From Arachis hypogaea (lineage: Eukaryota > Streptophyta > Magnoliopsida > Fabales > Fabaceae), in contig NC_092054.1 of NCBI RefSeq assembly GCF_003086295.3, positions 17,185,878 through 17,249,877 of the forward strand: a stretch of DNA of 64,000 nt. Direction: 5' to 3'. The position numbers were made by a program, and so were the translations under genes. The notes below the pieces were generated by a model. It did not search any database. It was not told the origin of the DNA and saw only the letters and a program-made list of their open reading frames with translations. Positions 59,601 through 64,000 of the stretch are shown piece by piece; within the stretch, counting starts at the first letter, position 1, and every line of letters starts with the position of its first letter.

Positions 59601-61628
59601 CTTGGCTACATTTTCTGTTTACATAAATTGGAAGATGAACAACTATAAGTGATAATTAAAAAGGTCACTTAACATAAATATAATACGACCAAGTAAATCT
59701 AGTACACCCAAGTATAGTATAGAATGGACAATAACATCCGTTAACATCCGTAAGGCCACATGGATAACATCAGGTGTCAAATATACATAACACCCAAACT
59801 AATAAGGCAAGAATTAGCTCTTCAAAATACTATTTAAAGTAACTAGTATTGGCATTACTTAACGGGAGAGGACACAAAGTCATCAAATTTATTATATTAT
59901 GGAATGAATGCTAAAACACAAGAAGATGTATTTACATGTGTAAGGTCTATTGCCATGCTCAAAATAAGTATCTTCAACAGTTTTTAAAAGATAGATTTAC
60001 TAGCTACAGCATCAACATCACACTTCTAAAATTAGATAAATAATTAATTACTCTATACATGGTAAAAGATTTTTATACTATAATAATATTAAAAAAACGC
60101 AGGTTAGAGCAATAAAAGTTTATAACAAAACTAAAAAATCATGGAATTGCCTTTTTTTGGAAGGTTGTTGATCAAATTCAACAGATGATGCATGACCAGC
60201 CCGTATGTTGGTCTCGTTTTCATCTACCGTGGTAGCTTCTTTACGAGTCTTTCTATTAGACTTTCTTTTTTTCCTAATGCTTCCTCTCTTTGATACATGG
60301 TTGGGCTTGTTCGGTAACCCGGACATCTTCCCAATTAAATTTAGAAGCCCCTATAGTGGACAACATATAAGTTTTATTTAAGTAAGAGATTAAAAGCAGT
60401 GATCCGATTAACATATCTTTCACACTTATCACTATTAAAAGATTATATATATATATATTATGCCTCACTGAGTGAGATGTGCTTTCCTCTTCATCCTTCT
60501 TCTTCAGATCAACAAGCGACCAGTCTCTGATCCACAGTTCTCTCCCATTATATCTTCCTAAATCTCCATGCTTGTTAGCATGGAGATATATAATCTGAAA
60601 GTTATAGTAATTGCTATAAACAAGGTATACTATAAAATAACAAACAACAAATTAAAGGTTAGGGATATACGGCTCACCAGTAATGCGAACATACATCCAT
60701 CCACTGTCTTCTTCCCTACATCCTGAAACCTCAGAACTCCCTCAATTAAAAAATCATAAATGTACCTCGCCCAATACATTTTCCTTGGGTTCGATACATC
60801 AATGGCAGCCCGTATATGTATGTCTGAAACAGTAGCCTTTGGCGAGGGAAAGAAGAAACACTTCGCTATCAACATGATGAACTGTCTCCGGAAGTTCATT
60901 CTATCGACATCGGACTGCATCGAGTATGTGATAACATCCCTTTTCAAATCTACTTGTGTCTTTCCTATGAAGTTGTTAACAAGTCGGTGCTCTACTGCTA
61001 TTTCTGGACTTTTGAAACTATTCCCTGCCAAGCACAAAATTGAGTCGATGCAATCCAAATCTTTAATGGCTAATTTAACCAAAAACATATACTCAACGAA
61101 AGTACTGTGGATTTTTTTTCTTTTCTCCCTATTTTATTTGACGATTGCTTACCATGATTTGGTAGTCCAAAACACCGCGCAATTGATTCAACCGATATGG
61201 AAATTTTTCTTGTTCCGACGACCAAAGACTTCTCATCCCAACTATATGATGATGCTAATGCAACCATCATATCTTGGTTGACAGCCCATTCAGGCACATA
61301 TTGCAGCCAGCCAAGTCCCATGTTTTGCACCTCCATTATTTTCTCTCTGCTCACGTCTGAGTCTAATTGCTTCATAACTGAAGCCACGCAACATGGCGAG
61401 CACCTAGATACCAGTGTTTTCTACACAAACATACATAATTAGCACAAAGTGACAACGAAGGAGAATGTCGGCTTTAACATTTACTATCAGAAAATAATAT
61501 CCCAAGTTTACAGTTAATTCACTGCTAATCATTCAAGGTACCTTTTTTGGTCCACCAGTTTTTTTCCGCAATCCTCTTTCGGGATTGTTATTCTTATGTG
61601 TCTCTTTTTTGTTCCTAGTACGAGTCAT
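56696..61628 (-). pseudogene. Ulp1-family (C48) cysteine protease gene, transposon-associated type, nearly intact
   Basis: Ulp1 proteases remove SUMO, and plant versions with this architecture are often carried by MULEs. Exons as read: 61542-61628 (MTRTRNKKETHKN), 61153-61420, 60678-61069, 60469-60594, 60151-60350, 59456-59614, 58780-58911, about 58080-58541, about 57975-58061, about 57731-57855, about 57487-57650, about 57267-57376, about 57078-57180 and 56696 to about 56916. The N-terminal part has LGWLQYVPEWAVNQ and ESIARCFGLPNH. A basic linker (RKKRKSNRKTRKE) and a repeated acidic exon follow. The protease has all four expected residues: His in DDHWWLYVLH, Asp in LWVLDSMHSG, and Gln and Cys in KQPNGWDCGIYV. 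Exons 5-7 use GC donors. A TAG after NLQW (exon 8) and a phase mismatch at that exon's start break the frame. Confidence 0.82.
58780..60350 (-). repeat. Triplicated exon-plus-intron unit within the Ulp1-like gene
   Basis: Three exons spaced about 670-690 bp apart (60151-60350, 59456-59614, 58780-58911) end in related peptides: EFDQQPSKKRQ, NVKDEPSKERQ and NVDEGPAKQRQ. Exons 6 and 7 also share ...NKTCMETP / RKTCAEMP and ATDDNV / GTDDNV. Their introns share blocks near ATAACATC. Each ends AAAG before a GC donor. Confidence 0.8.
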
Positions 61629-61703
61629 ACCTACTTCTTGTTTTTTGAACACCTGTTCACAAACAACTGCTATATATACTCAAATAACTCACTTAAATTA
61701 ATC

Positions 61704-61717
61704 ATTAACATACCAAC
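61704..61717. repeat. Left part of the TRIM target site
   Basis: ATTAACATACCAAC, continued at 63115 beyond the insertion. The same uninterrupted sequence occurs at 63738-63780, which acts as an empty-site control. Confidence 0.85.
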
Positions 61718-62179
61718 TGTAACAGCCCAGACCACCCGCTAGCACGATATTGTCCGCTTTGGCACACAAGGCCTCACGGTTTTGCCTTTGACGATAGGGA
61801 TGCTAGCCGAAGCCCCCCACACTCACTCGTCAAAACGCGTCATGCTAGGGAGAGGTATCCACACCCTTATAAGGCATGCTTCGTTCCCCTCCCCAACCGA
61901 TGTGGGCCTTACAATCCACCCCCCTAAGGGAGTCCAGCGCCCTCGCTGGCACATCGATCCGGGTTCTGGCTCTGATACCATCTGTAACAGCCCAGACCAC
62001 CCGCTAGCACGATATTGTCCGCTTTGGCACACAAGGCCTCACGGTTTTGCCTTTGACGATAGGGATGCTAGCCGAAGCCCCCCACACTCACTCGTCAAAA
62101 CGCGTCATGCTAGGGAGAGGTATCCACACCCTTATAAGGCATGCTTCGTTCCCCTCCCCAACCGATGTGGGACCTTACA
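61718..62179 (-). repeat. TRIM unit 1 (LTRs 61718-61913 and 61983-62179)
   Basis: Complete LTR-internal-LTR. The right-hand LTR carries an extra A (GGGACC instead of GGGCC) near its end. Confidence 0.95.
61865..61874. promoter_or_regulatory. CArG-box sequence CCTTATAAGG, first of six in the TRIM array
   Basis: Perfect CC(A/T)6GG, the binding consensus of MADS-box factors, and at the same time a TATA-like core. It is present once in each of the six LTRs. On the minus strand it lies about 240 bp upstream of the Ulp1-like start codon. Activity is not shown by sequence alone. Confidence 0.55.
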
Positions 62180-62183
62180 ATTC

Positions 62184-62645
62184 TGTAACAGCCCAGACCA
62201 CCCGCTAGCACGATATTATCTGCTTTGGCACACAAGGCCTCACGGTTTTGCCTTTGACGATAGGTATGCTAGCCGAAGCCCCCCACACTCACTCGTCAAA
62301 ACGCGTCATGCTAGGGAGAGGTATCCACACCCTTATAAGGCATGCTTCGTTCCCCTCTCCAACCGATGTGGGCCTTACAATCCACCCCCCTAAGGGAGTC
62401 CAGCGCCCTCGCTGGCATATCGATCCGGGTTCTGGCTCTGATACCATCTGTAACAGCCCAGACCACCCGCTAGCACGATATTGTCCGCTTTGGCACACAA
62501 GGCCTCACGGTTTTGCCTTTGACGATAGGGATGCTAGCCGAAGCCCCCCACACTCACTCGTCAAAACGCGTCATGCTAGGGAGAGGTATCCACACCCTTA
62601 TAAGGCATGCTTCGTTCCCCTCCCCAACCGATGTGGGACCTTACA
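62184..62645 (-). repeat. TRIM unit 2 (LTRs 62184-62379 and 62449-62645)
   Basis: Separated from unit 1 by the 4-bp linker ATTC (62180-62183). Its right-hand LTR has the same extra A as that of unit 1. Confidence 0.95.
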
Positions 62646-62649
62646 ATTC

Positions 62650-63109
62650 TGTAACAGCCCAGACCACCCGCTAGCACGATATTATCCGCTTTGGCACACA
62701 AGGCCTCACGGTTTTGCCTTTGACGATAGGGATGCTAGCCGAAGCCCCCTACACTCACTCGTCAAAACGCGTCATGCTAGGGAGAGGTATCCACACCCTT
62801 ATAAGGCATGCTTCATTCCCCTCCCCAACCGATGTGGGCCTTACAATCCACCCCCTAAGGGAGTCCAGCGCCCTCGCTGGCACATCGATCCGGGTTCTGG
62901 CTCTGATACCATCTGTAACAGCCCAGACCACCCGCTAGCACGATATTGTCCGCTTTGGCACACAAGGCCTCACGGTTTTGCCTTTGACGATAGGGATGCT
63001 AGCCGAAGCCCCCCACACTCACTCGTCAAAACGCGTCATGCTAGGGAGAGGTATCCACACCCTTATAAGGCATGCTTCGTTCTCCTCCCCAACCGATGTG
63101 GGCCTTACA
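62650..63109 (-). repeat. TRIM unit 3 (LTRs 62650-62845 and 62914-63109)
   Basis: Separated from unit 2 by the linker ATTC (62646-62649). Both LTRs have GGGCC. Its first LTR shares the variant ATTATC with the first LTR of unit 2. Confidence 0.95.
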
Positions 63110-63143
63110 CCAACATGTTTATCAATAGCATAGATATGCTAAT

Positions 63144-63450
63144 ATACCAAGTACGAAAATTCCATAGACAATGCTATTATTCATTTATGATTTCTTTTAT
63201 TTACATGGGTGAAAAAAACGCCACGAGTGGTTGCATTGAATTGAGTGTTTTCAAATCTCAGAGACTCTGCATTGGGTCACTCTTGTACGTAGTAACTAGC
63301 ACATGCAACAACCATGTTCATGTCCATGAATTGTTGTTATTATCAAAATAAAAATTATACATTGAAAAATTAAAATAAAGTGTGGAATTGTGACAATTAT
63401 TCATGTTATGTGTTGAAGAGGAAACAAATATATTAAAATTGCCACTCATT

Positions 63451-63515
<65 letters not shown>

Positions 63516-64000
63516 GTAATAAGAAGAGGAAACAATAATGCAATCATTTTCATACCAAAAAAAAAGATAAAGCATATATCTCTCTCAAAGGTAACTGAAT
63601 GGAACTTTACAAGGAATTTAGTGAAGTCTATTTTATTTATTTTTAATTTTTGATTTATATGTATGAAATATTTGCTATGGAAAGCCAAGTTGGTTTTACG
63701 AAAGCGCTATATGAATGAAACTAATTAAATGAAACTAATTAACATACCAACATGTTTATCAATAGCATAGATACGCTAATAACTTTGCTTAGTTCAATAT
63801 AAAAGTCATGATTACTTACTATGTGTCCATAATTGTCATTATCACTTCACTAAAGTAACTATTCAAAATTCAGTGAATTAATTTGTTTAACTACATACCA
63901 TTAATTAAATAGTCATATATGTATGTATGTTCAGTATTTAACATACACTAATAAAGATAAAGCACTTCACACTAAAAAATTTCATGCAAAATTCCAACTC
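63144..64000. other. AT-rich DNA with empty-site repeat
   Basis: Contains the TA microsatellite and, at 63738-63780, a direct repeat of the TRIM target. No gene recognised. Confidence 0.5.
63456..63512. repeat. TA microsatellite
   Basis: A perfect (TA)n run of about 57 bp. Confidence 0.95.

Larger units (their letters stand above)
61718..63109 (-). mobile_element. Tandem array of three TRIM retrotransposons within one TSD
   Basis: Six LTRs of 196-197 bp and three internal segments of 68-69 bp alternate as LTR-int-LTR, linker, LTR-int-LTR, linker, LTR-int-LTR. On the minus strand each LTR starts TGTAAGG and ends GCTGTTACA. Each internal piece starts, 2 bp after the LTR, with the primer-binding site TGGTATCAGAGCC (complementary to initiator tRNA-Met) and ends with a polypurine tract (AGGGGGGTGG) 2 bp before the next LTR. 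The outer 5-bp duplication is CCAAC (61713-61717 and 63110-63114). There is no coding capacity. The long open frames across the array are by-products of the repeat. Confidence 0.95.

Noticed and set aside
61718..63109. Resemblance to a CRISPR-like or satellite array
   Set aside because: The alternation is LTR and internal segment with primer site, polypurine tract and outer TSD, so it is a retrotransposon array. The sequence is clearly a plant nuclear genome.
61718..63109. Cassandra-type TRIM
   Set aside because: Cassandra LTRs contain a 5S rRNA-like promoter, which I do not see here. Only the TRIM class is claimed.
61782..63351. Long open frames of 203 and 367 codons across the repeat array
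   Set aside because: They are translations of the non-coding TRIM LTR repeats, with the same peptide recurring in register. No gene features.

Overview
This window is nuclear DNA of a flowering plant. The evidence is spliced genes with GT-AG introns, an AINTEGUMENTA-type AP2 gene with its 9-bp microexon, a FAR1/MULE transposase, a plant Ulp1-family gene, and plant retrotransposons primed from initiator tRNA-Met. Several repeats (LTRs starting TGATGTGTGAGC or TGTAACACCCTA, and a 9-bp-TSD inverted-repeat element with GTCCC-AACGTT ends) resemble ones I associate with legumes, especially Arachis (peanut and wild relatives). That assignment is a judgement from memory, not a search result. Almost everything except one gene is mobile-element derived.

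Layout. 1-7.5 kb is AT-rich DNA holding a Mutator-like inverted-repeat element (100-814), two opposed copies of a small MITE, and a chimera of a broken RTE-type LINE joined to a Ty1/copia 3' remnant. 7.55-13.56 kb (minus) is the only gene that reads as intact: an ANT/AIL-type double-AP2 transcription factor with nine exons and 580 codons. 15.9-19.7 kb is a GC-richer mosaic of mitochondrial-type DNA (26S rRNA, trnfM and cox1 scraps). 19.7-21.15 kb looks like an LTR remnant. 21.7-29.3 kb is an ancient tandem duplication of an 841-bp unit, split exactly at its junction by a 5.9-kb Ac-like hAT transposon (22562-28457, 8-bp TSD). The hAT carries a nearly complete transposase and two captured exons of a GH3 beta-xylosidase-like gene.

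30.9-41.5 kb holds a non-autonomous hAT, a truncated CYP94-type P450 pseudogene, and a 7.6-kb Athila-like LTR element (33821-41447, TSD GAACA). That element keeps gag, protease and an extra 3' ORF but no reverse transcriptase or integrase. 42.7-48 kb has decayed RPA70-like and F-box/FBA genes and a 142-bp MULE-type MITE. 49.6-50.3 kb has nested MULE-type MITEs.

51.6-61.7 kb contains a FAR1-like MULE transposase pseudogene (plus) converging on a multi-exon Ulp1-type cysteine protease gene (minus), possibly parts of one Ulp1-carrying MULE. The Ulp1 gene has a triplicated exon-intron unit with GC-AG introns. Ninety bp upstream of its start lies the most unusual structure: three head-to-tail TRIM retrotransposons (61718-63109) within a single 5-bp TSD. 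They are joined by 4-bp linkers equal to the 2 bp next to the polypurine tract plus the 2 bp next to the primer-binding site, as expected for end-joined retrotransposon cDNA. An empty-site copy of the target lies at about 63738-63780.

The elements interact mostly by nesting and by capturing or interrupting one another. All assignments come from reading translations and repeat ends by eye; no database search was run.
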